The position numbers and the translations under genes are program-made. 64,000 nucleotides of DNA from Planctomycetota bacterium (GTDB taxonomy: Bacteria; Planctomycetota; Phycisphaerae; Phycisphaerales; SM1A02), in NCBI GenBank assembly GCA_024230295.1, contig JAAERN010000021.1, positions 1-64,000 on the forward strand. The letters run 5' to 3'. Shown one piece after another: positions 18,023-26,714 of the stretch. The notes beneath the pieces were generated by a model. It was not told where the DNA came from, did no database searches, and saw only the letters and a list, made by a program, of their open reading frames with translations. Each line of letters starts with the position of its first letter. Within the stretch, counting starts at the first letter, position 1.

Positions 18023-19632
18023 TCACCGATCTTGTGGTGCTGCTCTCGGTGGCATCAGTGCTGGGAGTCATTGCCGAGCGCATTGGTCTCAGCTCCATCG
18101 TCGGCGCGATTGTCGGTGGCATGCTTGTCGGTCCCGGCTTGCTCGGATGGGTTCATAATGACCAATTTGAAGTTCAATACGTGGCCGAGTTCGGCGTCGC
18201 GTTGCTGCTCTTCACGATCGGTCTGGAGATCACCCGGGAGAAATTGATCGCATTTGGGCTTCCGGGAGCTCGCGCGGGCATTCTGCAGGTAATCCTGACG
18301 ACAGCTGGTGCTGCGGCCGTGGCGAACTTGTTGGGATGGAGTTGGGCTGCCTCGATCGCTATCGGCGCGATGGTGGCGCTGAGCAGTACAGCCGCCGTGG
18401 CGCGATCGCTCTTTGATTCCGGCCAACTAGAGTCGGCGCACGGCCGCTTGGCGATCGCGACGCTGCTTGTGCAGGATCTGGCGATCGTGCCGCTCGTCGT
18501 ACTCCTCACGCTGATTGGTGGGCCGGTGGAAGTAGCCGATGTGGCGTCGGAACTTGGGTTTGCCGGAGCGAAAGTTGTTGTTGCCGTACTGATCATCGGC
18601 GCTGTCGCCATTCTGCTCATCCCTCGATTGCTGCACAGCAGTCATCTAAGCGGCAACCGTGAATTACCTGTGGTGCTTGCGGTCGTGACCGGAGTCCTTG
18701 CCGCATGGCTCTCACATGAGCTCGGCCTCTCGGCTGCCATTGGTGCATTCATCGCTGGGCTGGCGCTTGCGAATTCTCCGTTTGCCCGGCAGATCCGATC
18801 GGATGTGGCGGGTCTCAAGGCGATCTTTCTGACGATCTTCTTCGCCAGTATCGGAACACTGGCCGATCTCACATGGCTCGCTTCGCCAGATCGCATCGTG
18901 ACGGTTTTGCTGCTCGCCTGCCTGATTGTGGTTGGAAAGATTCTCGCCACAGGCCTTGCGGCGAGATTGGCTGGGGCGGCTGCTGGTACGGCACTCGGCG
19001 TCGGCTTCTGCGTCGCGCAGATCGGGGAGTTCTCATTCGTGCTTGGGGGAGTTGCTCGCAATGAAGGGCTGCTCGAGTCCGAGACGTTGGATCTCTTCGT
19101 CGCTGCGTCGGTTGTCACGCTGCTGTTCGTCCCGATGATGGTGGGCATTGCGCCTCGCATTGCCGCGGGCTTGCGTTCTTCGGTTGATGGAGCCATTGCT
19201 AGGGGGGGCCAGGGCCGCGTGATCGTGATCGGCATCGGGCCTTCCGCTGCAAAGGCCATTCAAGGGGCTCGGGATGCCGGGGTACCGGTCACAGTCATTG
19301 ACTTCAACAATCAGGCGGTGCTGCGGAGGCGGCAGGCGGGAGATGAGGGAATTGTCGGAGATGCCAGAAGGCCTGAACTTCTCAGAGCTGCAGGCGTCTC
19401 TCGGGCCCGAATGGTGGTCGTGAGCCTTCCAGACCCTCAGGCGGCCGCCGAAGTAATTCGTCAGGTCCGCTCTTTGGCAGTTTCAACGCCGATCGTGGTC
19501 AGGTGTGGGTACAACCGAGCCGAGGCCCAATTGCGGGCCGCGGGCGCGACCGAGATCGTGCTCGAGGAAGAAGCCGTCGGCCTCGTGCTGGGTCGAGCGG
19601 TCGTCGATCAACTCGAACGCGCGCCCGTGTAG
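18004..19632 (+). CDS. monovalent cation:proton antiporter (CPA2, Kef-type) with TrkA-N domain
   Basis: A 542-residue integral membrane antiporter. About twelve hydrophobic segments cover residues 5-395, with CPA2 hallmarks GLSSIVGAIVGGMLVGPG, LLLFTIGLEI and LLVQDLAIVPLV. The C-terminal part (about 404-540) is a Rossmann RCK/TrkA-N domain beginning GRVIVIGIGPSAAKAI, with VTVIDFN and GDARRPELL, which in the family binds NAD(H) or a related ligand to gate transport. K+/H+ versus Na+/H+ exchange cannot be set from sequence. GTG start, overlapping the acyltransferase. Confidence 0.9.
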   Translation: MHGWDVITDLVVLLSVASVLGVIAERIGLSSIVGAIVGGMLVGPGLLGWVHNDQFEVQYVAEFGVALLLFTIGLEITREKLIAFGLPGARAGILQVILTTAGAAAVANLLGWSWAASIAIGAMVALSSTAAVARSLFDSGQLESAHGRLAIATLLVQDLAIVPLVVLLTLIGGPVEVADVASELGFAGAKVVVAVLIIGAVAILLIPRLLHSSHLSGNRELPVVLAVVTGVLAAWLSHELGLSAAIGAFIAGLALANSPFARQIRSDVAGLKAIFLTIFFASIGTLADLTWLASPDRIVTVLLLACLIVVGKILATGLAARLAGAAAGTALGVGFCVAQIGEFSFVLGGVARNEGLLESETLDLFVAASVVTLLFVPMMVGIAPRIAAGLRSSVDGAIARGGQGRVIVIGIGPSAAKAIQGARDAGVPVTVIDFNNQAVLRRRQAGDEGIVGDARRPELLRAAGVSRARMVVVSLPDPQAAAEVIRQVRSLAVSTPIVVRCGYNRAEAQLRAAGATEIVLEEEAVGLVLGRAVVDQLERAPV

Positions 19633-19658
19633 ATGATTGGGGCGCCGGAAGGCCCCCC

Positions 19659-21131
19659 ATGCGAAGTTCAGTGCAGACTTTCATTCTGGATGGCGTCGAG
19701 GCGATTCCCTGCCGCGTTGAGGTGGCCATTCTCGACGAGAAGACGCCTCGAACCACCGTGGTGGGCCTGCCCGACGCGGCGGTCCGCGAAGCGGTAGACC
19801 GTGTCCAGGCGGCGATGGAGGCTGGGGGATTCGGATATCCACCGGGGCGAATCACGATCAACCTCTCACCAGCAACGCATCGCAAGGAAGGTCCGCTCTA
19901 TGACTTGCCCATTGCCGTGGCAGTGCTTCTTGCCTCGGGTGAACTCGGTGTCGATGCTCGAGCTCGCGTGCGCGACTGTGTGATCGCCGGGGAACTGCGT
20001 CTTGACGGAACGCTGCAGGCTATCCCCGGCGCGGTGGCGATGGCGGATCTTGCCGCTAGAAGCGGCATTGGCAATGTCCTGCTTCCCTCAGCCAGCGCGG
20101 ACGCCGCTGCGCTGGTTGATCGGATCAGGAGCCGCCCGGCGCACTGCCTCGGCGACATCATTCGCTTTCTCAGTGGGCAAAAGGATCTCCCCGTTGCGAA
20201 ACCACCCATCATGGAGCCCGGCAATGCTCAGGTCGACATGGCGGATTTGCGAGGACAGATGCTGCCTCGCAGGGCGCTCACGGTGGCTGCTGCTGGGTGG
20301 CATAACTTGTTGATGGTGGGTCCTCCGGGAAGCGGCAAGACGACACTCGCCCGATGTCTGCCCGGAATCCTCCCACGTCCCGAAACTGGAGAGACTCTGG
20401 AAATGGCGAGGATCGCGTCGGTCGCTGGAACGGCGATGGTGACTCGGCGGCCATTTCGCAGCCCGCATCACACTGCCTCATCGGCTGCGATCGTTGGAGG
20501 TGGATCCAAGCCTCGCCCCGGTGAAATTACGCTGGCCCATCATGGTGTCCTCTTTCTGGACGAGTTCCCAGAGTTCTCTCGCTCGGCGCTGGAGGCGCTG
20601 CGAGAACCGCTAGAACGGGATGAAGTCGTCATCGCCCGCGCCTCGGGGCGAGTGAAGTTTCCCGCCCGCGTGCTTCTTGTGGCGGCCATGAATCCAACGA
20701 GGCGAGGAAGCGGCCGCGTCGGCTCAGATGGTTCGTTGCAACGATTGTCCGGGCCGCTTCTCGATCGCATTGATTTGCAGGTTGAAGTGCCTCCGGTTCC
20801 AGTGGCCGAGCTCGATGGGGTTCGGACGGCGGCGGCGAGCGAGGATGTGGCGGTGGTCGTGGCGGCTGCGTGGCGGTTCCAGCGGCTTCGGCAGGGGAGT
20901 ACGCCAAACGGGCGGCTCGGCCCAAAGCAGCTCGATGAATTTGCAGCAATGTCTGACGGGGCCCGTGGGCTCCTCCGAAGGGCGGTCGAAGAACTCGACC
21001 TGAGCGCGAGGGCGTGGGATCGCCTGCGCCGAGTATCGAGGACGCTGGCGGATCTTGAGCAGGTGGATGTGATTGAGGAGCGTCACATTGCCGAAGCAAT
21101 TCAATACCGATGGTTGGACCGGGCCATGTGA
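19659..21131 (+). CDS. comM: ComM/YifB-family Mg-chelatase-like AAA+ ATPase
   Basis: A 490-residue hexameric helicase-like ATPase; ComM promotes branch migration during natural transformation in characterised species. It has the N-terminal Lon-protease-like ChlI domain (VVGLPDAAVREA, ITINLSPA, YDLPIAVA), Walker A GPPGSGKTT (about 220-228), Walker B VLFLDE (about 297), the sensor region RPFRSPHHTAS, and the C-terminal Mg-chelatase domain (RAWDRLRRVSRTLADLE). The ATG at 19659 has GGAAGG 8 nt upstream; the longer frame overlaps the antiporter. No other competence genes are adjacent. Confidence 0.93.
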   Translation: MRSSVQTFILDGVEAIPCRVEVAILDEKTPRTTVVGLPDAAVREAVDRVQAAMEAGGFGYPPGRITINLSPATHRKEGPLYDLPIAVAVLLASGELGVDARARVRDCVIAGELRLDGTLQAIPGAVAMADLAARSGIGNVLLPSASADAAALVDRIRSRPAHCLGDIIRFLSGQKDLPVAKPPIMEPGNAQVDMADLRGQMLPRRALTVAAAGWHNLLMVGPPGSGKTTLARCLPGILPRPETGETLEMARIASVAGTAMVTRRPFRSPHHTASSAAIVGGGSKPRPGEITLAHHGVLFLDEFPEFSRSALEALREPLERDEVVIARASGRVKFPARVLLVAAMNPTRRGSGRVGSDGSLQRLSGPLLDRIDLQVEVPPVPVAELDGVRTAAASEDVAVVVAAAWRFQRLRQGSTPNGRLGPKQLDEFAAMSDGARGLLRRAVEELDLSARAWDRLRRVSRTLADLEQVDVIEERHIAEAIQYRWLDRAM

Positions 21132-21164
21132 ATGAGGAAGAACCTCGCGCAGGCCCGAATCAAT

Positions 21165-24100
21165 TCACAGCCCGGGCGCGAATCCTCGCCGCATCGTGTT
21201 TTCGCAAATGGCTCGAGGCACTGTGAACTGCGAGAGGTACTCACGCCCGCCAGCCTTTGCGCCGACGCCAGACATGCCAAATCCTCCGAAAGGCTGGCGG
21301 CCAACCAGCGCGCCGGTGCTGTTTCGGTTCAGGTAGAGGTTGCCGACACGGAATTGTGACTTTGCTCGCTCCAGATGCTCGGGGCGTCGGCTGTACACAG
21401 CGCCCGTGAGCCGATACTCGGTGGCGTTGGCGATCTCAATCGCGTGGTCGAACGACTCGGCTCTCATAACGGCCAAGACTGGCCCAAAGATTTCTTCGCG
21501 GGCGAGGCGATGGTGCGGTTCGATGTTCGTAAAGACATGTGGCGCGACGAAGGGCTTGCCGACGCGGGCCTCAAGACCACCGGGCACCGCTGCCGCCGCC
21601 GCCAGCGTGCCTTCGGCGCGGCCAATCTCGATGTAGGACCGAATTTTGTCGGCAGCTTCCTGATCGATCACCGGGCCGATATCGGTTCCGGGAAGCATGG
21701 GATCACCGACAACCAATGTTTCGACCGATGGTACGAGCCGCTCAACGAAGGGCTCCCAGGCCGAACCGACAACAATGGCCCTGCTGCACGCGGAGCACTT
21801 CTGCCCCTGAAAGTTGAAGGCACTGCCTCGAACCCCAAGGACCGCTTCATCCAGATCAGCAGACGTGTCGATGATGATGGCGTTCTTGCCGCCCATCTCG
21901 CAGACGACCCGTTTGACATGATGCTGTTCTTCAGTGACGACGCCGCAGGCCTGCACGATGTCGAGCCCGACCGCCTTGGAACCAGTGAAGGCGACCAGCG
22001 ATGTTCGAGGATCTCGCACCAAGTGCGCGCCGACAGTTTCACCACGACCGGGAAGGAAATGAAGCACATTGCGGGGGACCCCAGCCTTGTGCAGTATGTC
22101 CACGAGCATCTTCGCGATACCGGGTGTCTGCTCGGCGGGCTTGACGATGGCCGTGTTCCCGGTCACCAGCGCCGCTGCCGTCATGCCGCAGCAGATGGCG
22201 AGTGGGAAGTTCCACGGACTGATGACGACGGCAACGCCGCGAGGCTCGTGGAACTCGGTGTCCAACTCACCGATGAATTTTCCGAGACGTCGTGGCTGGA
22301 ACATTCCGACGGCTTGGCGGGCGTAATAGTCGCAGAAGTCGATCGCTTCACAGACGTCGGCGTCCGCCTCACGCCAGGTCTTGCCGGACTCTCGAATGAT
22401 CACGCCTGAGAGTGTGTCGCGGCAAGACCGCATGATGTCGGCGCAGCGCACCAGTGTCGCTGCCCGTTCGATGGCTGGCGTGTCACGCCAACCGGGAAAG
22501 GCGTCGTGGGCGGCCTGTAGCGCAGTGTCGGCCTGCTGAATCGTGGCGTCGATCGGTACATTCGGGACGCTGGACTGCGAAATGGCTTCTTCAAAAACAG
22601 ATCGCTGCTGGCGTCTGGAGAAGTCACGCATCGGTTCTGTGAAAAACGGCCGAGCGTCATCGAGCCCTTCCACTGCATCGGACAAGGCGTGCCGCTCGGG
22701 ACCGCTGTCGATTCTGGCGATACCTGGATCGGTGGCAGGGTCTTCTCCGTGAGGCTGCGCGAGTTGCGCTTCTGCGGATGACGTTCCAGACGAACTTCCA
22801 CGCAGCCACGACTCGTTCGAGGTGTTCTCCAGCAACCGGCGGACGAGGTACGCCATGCCCGGGATCATCTCGCCGACCGGCACGTACTCCCGCAGTCGCA
22901 TCTTCCGCTCGACCGCGACGGCCTTGAGTTGGTCCGCCATGCCGTGGAGCATCTGGAGTTCGATCGCGTTGGGGGGAAGCCCGTTCTCTTCGAGCAGCGC
23001 TAGGGCGACCGCGATCGATCGGAGATTGTGCGAACCGAGGGCGAGTTTGACGCCACCTGTCCCTACTTCTGCCGGCATGTTTGCAATGAAGGCTGCGGTC
23101 ATCCGCTCGAAGCATGCATCGGTGTCGCGTTTGCGTGACCAGACCGGGACGGGCCACCCGTGCATCTCGGCTTCGATCGTCTCTGCGTCCCAGTAGGCAC
23201 CTTTGACGAGTCGAACCGTGACCTGCCGGCCGCATCCCCGTGCCCAGTCGATCATTCGCTGCGCGTCATCGTCGCCGCTTCGCAGATATGCCTGCATGGC
23301 CAGGCCAGCAGGGAAGTCCACTTCTTCACAGCACCGCTGGAAGAGTTCCATCGTGAGATCCTTGAGGGCGAAGTGTTCCATGTCGAAGTTGACGAGAACA
23401 CCGCGTTCGCCTGCGCGAATCAAAATCGGACGGAGCGCATCAACCAGGCCGTCGATCGATCCTGCGGTGTCGATCGGATCGGTTCTCGCATACAACGAAC
23501 TAATCTTGATGGAGACATTGGCCCGGGGTATCGGGCCGATGTGGTCCGATTCGAGAATTGGATTTGCGGGCCACTGTGCAACGGCGTCGGGAAGATTCTC
23601 GACGAGATCGAGATACCGAGCCTGGTACGTTTCGGCTTCTGAGTCGCTGACGCAGGCCTCGCCGAGGAGGTCCACGGAGAATGCCAGTCCCTCGTCCCAC
23701 AATTTGCGGAGCATCGGCAGCGCCGAAACGGCATCGGTTCCAGCAATGAACCGCTTGGCCATAGATTCGATTCGCCCAGAGACAGTGCGTGTCATCGTCC
23801 CCTTGGCGAGTCCGCCGGCTTTGAGGCCGAGGCCGAGGCCGGAGGGCAGGGTGACGCCCGGCTGCGTGAGGTAGTCCATGAGATGCTCGTGGACGTCCTG
23901 CTTGTTGTTGAGCGCTGGGAAGCAATCGACGAAGCGAAAGAGTTGAACCTTGAAAACTTCGTCCTTCATGGCCCAGTCCATCAGCTTGTCTGACCAGAAG
24001 GCCGCCGAGAGAAGGCCCTTGGCATGACGATCGGCGTCTCGGATGAGACCGGTGCCAATTCGCGTCGCTGCAGCTTCGGTCTGCTGCGAGAACGGGCTGG

Positions 24101-24167
24101 TCCCTGCCGGGACCGCCGCGGGGCCCTTGGGTTCGGGGCTCTTTGAACGTCTGGTGAAGAGGGCCAT
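21165..24167 (-). CDS. putA: bifunctional proline dehydrogenase / 1-pyrroline-5-carboxylate dehydrogenase
   Basis: A 1000-residue fusion that oxidises proline to P5C and then to glutamate. The FAD-dependent proline dehydrogenase barrel covers about residues 60-450 (VSIKISSLYART, RLVKGAYWDAE, LGSHNLRSIA, REYVPVGEMIPGMAYLVRRL). After a Ser/Ala-rich linker, the aldehyde dehydrogenase domain has SPWNFPLAI, FTGSKAVG, catalytic Glu in CEMGGKNA (about 757) and Cys in GQKCSACSR (about 791). There is no N-terminal ribbon-helix-helix domain, so this is a catalytic, non-repressor PutA of about the minimal size. It is preceded 39 bp upstream by the glycosyltransferase gene. Confidence 0.94.
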   Translation of the reverse strand: MALFTRRSKSPEPKGPAAVPAGTSPFSQQTEAAATRIGTGLIRDADRHAKGLLSAAFWSDKLMDWAMKDEVFKVQLFRFVDCFPALNNKQDVHEHLMDYLTQPGVTLPSGLGLGLKAGGLAKGTMTRTVSGRIESMAKRFIAGTDAVSALPMLRKLWDEGLAFSVDLLGEACVSDSEAETYQARYLDLVENLPDAVAQWPANPILESDHIGPIPRANVSIKISSLYARTDPIDTAGSIDGLVDALRPILIRAGERGVLVNFDMEHFALKDLTMELFQRCCEEVDFPAGLAMQAYLRSGDDDAQRMIDWARGCGRQVTVRLVKGAYWDAETIEAEMHGWPVPVWSRKRDTDACFERMTAAFIANMPAEVGTGGVKLALGSHNLRSIAVALALLEENGLPPNAIELQMLHGMADQLKAVAVERKMRLREYVPVGEMIPGMAYLVRRLLENTSNESWLRGSSSGTSSAEAQLAQPHGEDPATDPGIARIDSGPERHALSDAVEGLDDARPFFTEPMRDFSRRQQRSVFEEAISQSSVPNVPIDATIQQADTALQAAHDAFPGWRDTPAIERAATLVRCADIMRSCRDTLSGVIIRESGKTWREADADVCEAIDFCDYYARQAVGMFQPRRLGKFIGELDTEFHEPRGVAVVISPWNFPLAICCGMTAAALVTGNTAIVKPAEQTPGIAKMLVDILHKAGVPRNVLHFLPGRGETVGAHLVRDPRTSLVAFTGSKAVGLDIVQACGVVTEEQHHVKRVVCEMGGKNAIIIDTSADLDEAVLGVRGSAFNFQGQKCSACSRAIVVGSAWEPFVERLVPSVETLVVGDPMLPGTDIGPVIDQEAADKIRSYIEIGRAEGTLAAAAAVPGGLEARVGKPFVAPHVFTNIEPHHRLAREEIFGPVLAVMRAESFDHAIEIANATEYRLTGAVYSRRPEHLERAKSQFRVGNLYLNRNSTGALVGRQPFGGFGMSGVGAKAGGREYLSQFTVPRAICENTMRRGFAPGL

Positions 24168-24206
24168 GGGGGTGGAGTATAGATGCCGGGCGGGCGAACT
24201 GATGCG

Positions 24207-25706
24207 TCAGCGACTCGGTGTGCTCCCAACCATTGCGGCGGCGACTTCCTCGTAGACCCGGCCACATTTGGCGGCGGCATCGGCCCAAGTCAGTCGCTTG
24301 ATGTCGATCACGCCGTGCCTTCGGAGGGTTTGGCCAAGGGGGGGGTGCCTCAGGACGGCCACAATTTTGTCGGCCATGGCCTCGGTGTCCCAGAAGTCGC
24401 ACTTCAGCGCGTGGGTCAGCACTTCGCTGGCGCCTGAAGACTTGGATATCAGCACCGGCACATCATGCCCCATGGCTTCGAGGGGCGCGATTCCGAAAGG
24501 CTCCGAGACCGAGGGCATGACGAACAGGTCCGCCATCTGGAAGACCTTTTCGATATCAGGACCGCGAAGGAATCCCGTAAAAAGAAAGTGCTGTCCGATG
24601 CCAAGTTCTGCCGCCAACTCAATGCAACGGCGATAGAGATCGCCGGATCCTGCGACGATGAAACGAACGTGTGGTTCGACTTCGAGAACGCGCGCTGCAG
24701 AGCGGATGAAGTACTCGGGCCCCTTTTGGCGGGTGATGCGACCGAAGTAGAGGACGATCTTCTCTCGTCGACCGATTGGGCGAGCACCAGCGGCAATCGG
24801 GTCGATGGCAACGCCGTTGTAGACAACGGTCACTTTGTCGGGGTTCACCCCATATCGCCGCACGGCGATGTTCCGCGTCAATCGGGAGACCGTGATGACG
24901 CGCATCGCTCCGTGCATGCCACGGCGTTCAATGTCATAGATCTGCTGATTGACCTGCTCGCCGCTTCGGTCAAATTCGGTCGAATGGACATGAACAACGA
25001 GCGGCTTTCCGGTTCGGCGAGCGACTTCGAGCCCTGCCGGATAGGTCATCCAGTCATGCGCGTGGATGACGTCAAAGGAGCGGGAACGCGATGCGTCGCG
25101 AGCAAAGCGAGAAAACTGACGCACCTCTGCCATGATGTCGCCGGAGTAGTCGGTCTTGCTTTCACCGGATACTGCCGACTCTTCTTGTTCATCATCGATG
25201 CCGTCGAGGGAGGAATCTGCTGAGGACACACTGCCGGCAGAGGTGGTGGCGGTCCCAGTGGCAGCGATCGCTTCGGATGTTGCCGACGAGTGATCCTCAG
25301 AAGTACCAATCGCAGCGACGGCCTGCCCCGGAGCGGCCGGGTCGTAGGGATGCCGTAATTGCACCGGAAGGTGAATGAACTCCGCGTCGGGCGAGAAGCC
25401 ATCGGGGCGAGGCGAGGGTGTTGGCACTTCTTGCGATTGCTCGGCGGGCCGCGTGACTTCTTGTGAGCCGAACCCGCGAGGGGTTTCTTGGTTTGCTGGA
25501 GTGGCATTAGGCGGAGCTTCGACTGTGACTGCCTTTGGGCTGAGCAGATCCACGTGAGAGGCGACAGTCGGATCGGTGCCGCCGGGCATGACGAATGTCA
25601 CACCGATGCCCTGCGCGTCCATCGCGCGGGTCAGTCCGTGGCAGGCGGTTCCGAGTCCGCCAGTGATGAAGGGGGGGAACTCCCACCCGAGCATGAAGAC
25701 TCGCAT
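24207..25706 (-). CDS. GT4 glycosyltransferase (glycogen synthase-like)
   Basis: A 499-residue GT-B-fold glycosyltransferase using a nucleotide sugar. The N-domain opens with LGWEFPPFITGGLGTACHGL, typical of glycogen/starch synthase-like GT4 enzymes, and continues with VIHAHDWMTYPAG and VVHVHSTEFDR. The C-domain has LYFGRITRQKGPEYFI, IVAGSGDL and the E-x7-E motif EPFGIAPLE (about 405). Residues 58-105 and 123-188 are Pro/Ser/Ala/Glu-rich and probably disordered, an insertion inside the N-domain. The start at 25706 fits the family N-terminus. The acceptor cannot be inferred. Confidence 0.85.
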   Translation of the reverse strand: MRVFMLGWEFPPFITGGLGTACHGLTRAMDAQGIGVTFVMPGGTDPTVASHVDLLSPKAVTVEAPPNATPANQETPRGFGSQEVTRPAEQSQEVPTPSPRPDGFSPDAEFIHLPVQLRHPYDPAAPGQAVAAIGTSEDHSSATSEAIAATGTATTSAGSVSSADSSLDGIDDEQEESAVSGESKTDYSGDIMAEVRQFSRFARDASRSRSFDVIHAHDWMTYPAGLEVARRTGKPLVVHVHSTEFDRSGEQVNQQIYDIERRGMHGAMRVITVSRLTRNIAVRRYGVNPDKVTVVYNGVAIDPIAAGARPIGRREKIVLYFGRITRQKGPEYFIRSAARVLEVEPHVRFIVAGSGDLYRRCIELAAELGIGQHFLFTGFLRGPDIEKVFQMADLFVMPSVSEPFGIAPLEAMGHDVPVLISKSSGASEVLTHALKCDFWDTEAMADKIVAVLRHPPLGQTLRRHGVIDIKRLTWADAAAKCGRVYEEVAAAMVGSTPSR

Positions 25707-25792
25707 CGATCGATTTCCTGATGTTTCAGAATGCAGCCGATCCGCCCAGTGGGATCGGCAGATTGCAACAGCGCGCATGGTACCCTGCGCTC

Positions 25793-26707
25793 GTGGCGGC
25801 TTCTACGCAACAGCGACCGGAACAGACCTGGACGACTCGGCATCTTCTGGCATGGATCGAGGAGCATCTCGGCTCCCGCTCCGTGGACGAGCCGGGCCTT
25901 GTCGCCCGCTGGCTGGTAGCCCATGCGATCGGGACAGACCCCATTCACCTGTATACCGACCTGGATCGCCCCGCATCGGAGGACGAACGTGAGCGGCTGC
26001 GAGCACTCGTACAGCGGGCCTCCGGGCACGAGCCGGTGCAGTATCTACTGGGGGAGGCGGGGTTTCTGGGCCGCTCGTTCGATGTTGGCCCTGGCGTGTT
26101 GGTTCCACGGACGGCGACGGAGACGCTTGTGCAGCATGTGCTGACTTGGCACCGCGGACTTGATCCAGATCAGCGTCCCGACCCACTCTGGATTGCCGAT
26201 GTGGGGACCGGATCGGCGTGTATTGCGGTGACGCTTGCCATGCATCTCTCGGCCGCGATGGTTGTCGCGGTGGATCGATCAGAACAAGCGTTGACGTGGG
26301 CTCATCGAAATGTTTCAAGGTATGGCATGGGCGAGCGGATTGAGGTGGTCGAAGGCGACTTGTGTGAGCCGCTTCAGAGTCGTGGATTGAGCGGCCGTTT
26401 TCACGTGCTGGTCAGCAATCCGCCGTATATCAGTGACAGCCGCTGGGAATCAGTCGCGACGAACGTCCGTGGGTTTGAACCCGAGGAAGCGCTTCGCGCT
26501 GGCATTGATGGGCTCGATGTCGTGAGGCATCTTCTTCACGATGGGCCATCGCATCTCTTGCCCGGTGGATTGATGGTGATCGAAGTAGACGATCATCATG
26601 CGTCGGAAGCGTGCCGATTGGCATCGGAGTGCCTAGAACTTGAGCATTGCAGAGTGCTGCGGGATGAGTCGGGTGATGACCGATTCATTACAGCGATTCG
26701 CCGATAG
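25793..26707 (+). CDS. prmC: peptide chain release factor N5-glutamine methyltransferase
   Basis: Methylates the Gln of the GGQ motif in RF1/RF2. It has the N-terminal helical RF-binding domain (TTRHLLAWIEEHL, HEPVQYLLGEAGFLGRSF), VLVPRTATE, the SAM-binding DVGTGSACIAVTLA (about 135) and the catalytic NPPY in VSNPPYIS (about 208). The GTG at 25793 gives a 304-residue product starting in the family manner; an ATG at 25721 would add 24 residues of non-family sequence and leave 14 bp to the divergent gene. It is not next to prfA, its common partner. Confidence 0.87.
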   Translation: MAASTQQRPEQTWTTRHLLAWIEEHLGSRSVDEPGLVARWLVAHAIGTDPIHLYTDLDRPASEDERERLRALVQRASGHEPVQYLLGEAGFLGRSFDVGPGVLVPRTATETLVQHVLTWHRGLDPDQRPDPLWIADVGTGSACIAVTLAMHLSAAMVVAVDRSEQALTWAHRNVSRYGMGERIEVVEGDLCEPLQSRGLSGRFHVLVSNPPYISDSRWESVATNVRGFEPEEALRAGIDGLDVVRHLLHDGPSHLLPGGLMVIEVDDHHASEACRLASECLELEHCRVLRDESGDDRFITAIRR

Positions 26708-26714
26708 CGGCTTG

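Noticed and set aside
21375-22409. 344-codon open frame on the + strand
   Set aside because: Antisense to the aldehyde dehydrogenase half of putA, which has complete catalytic motifs.
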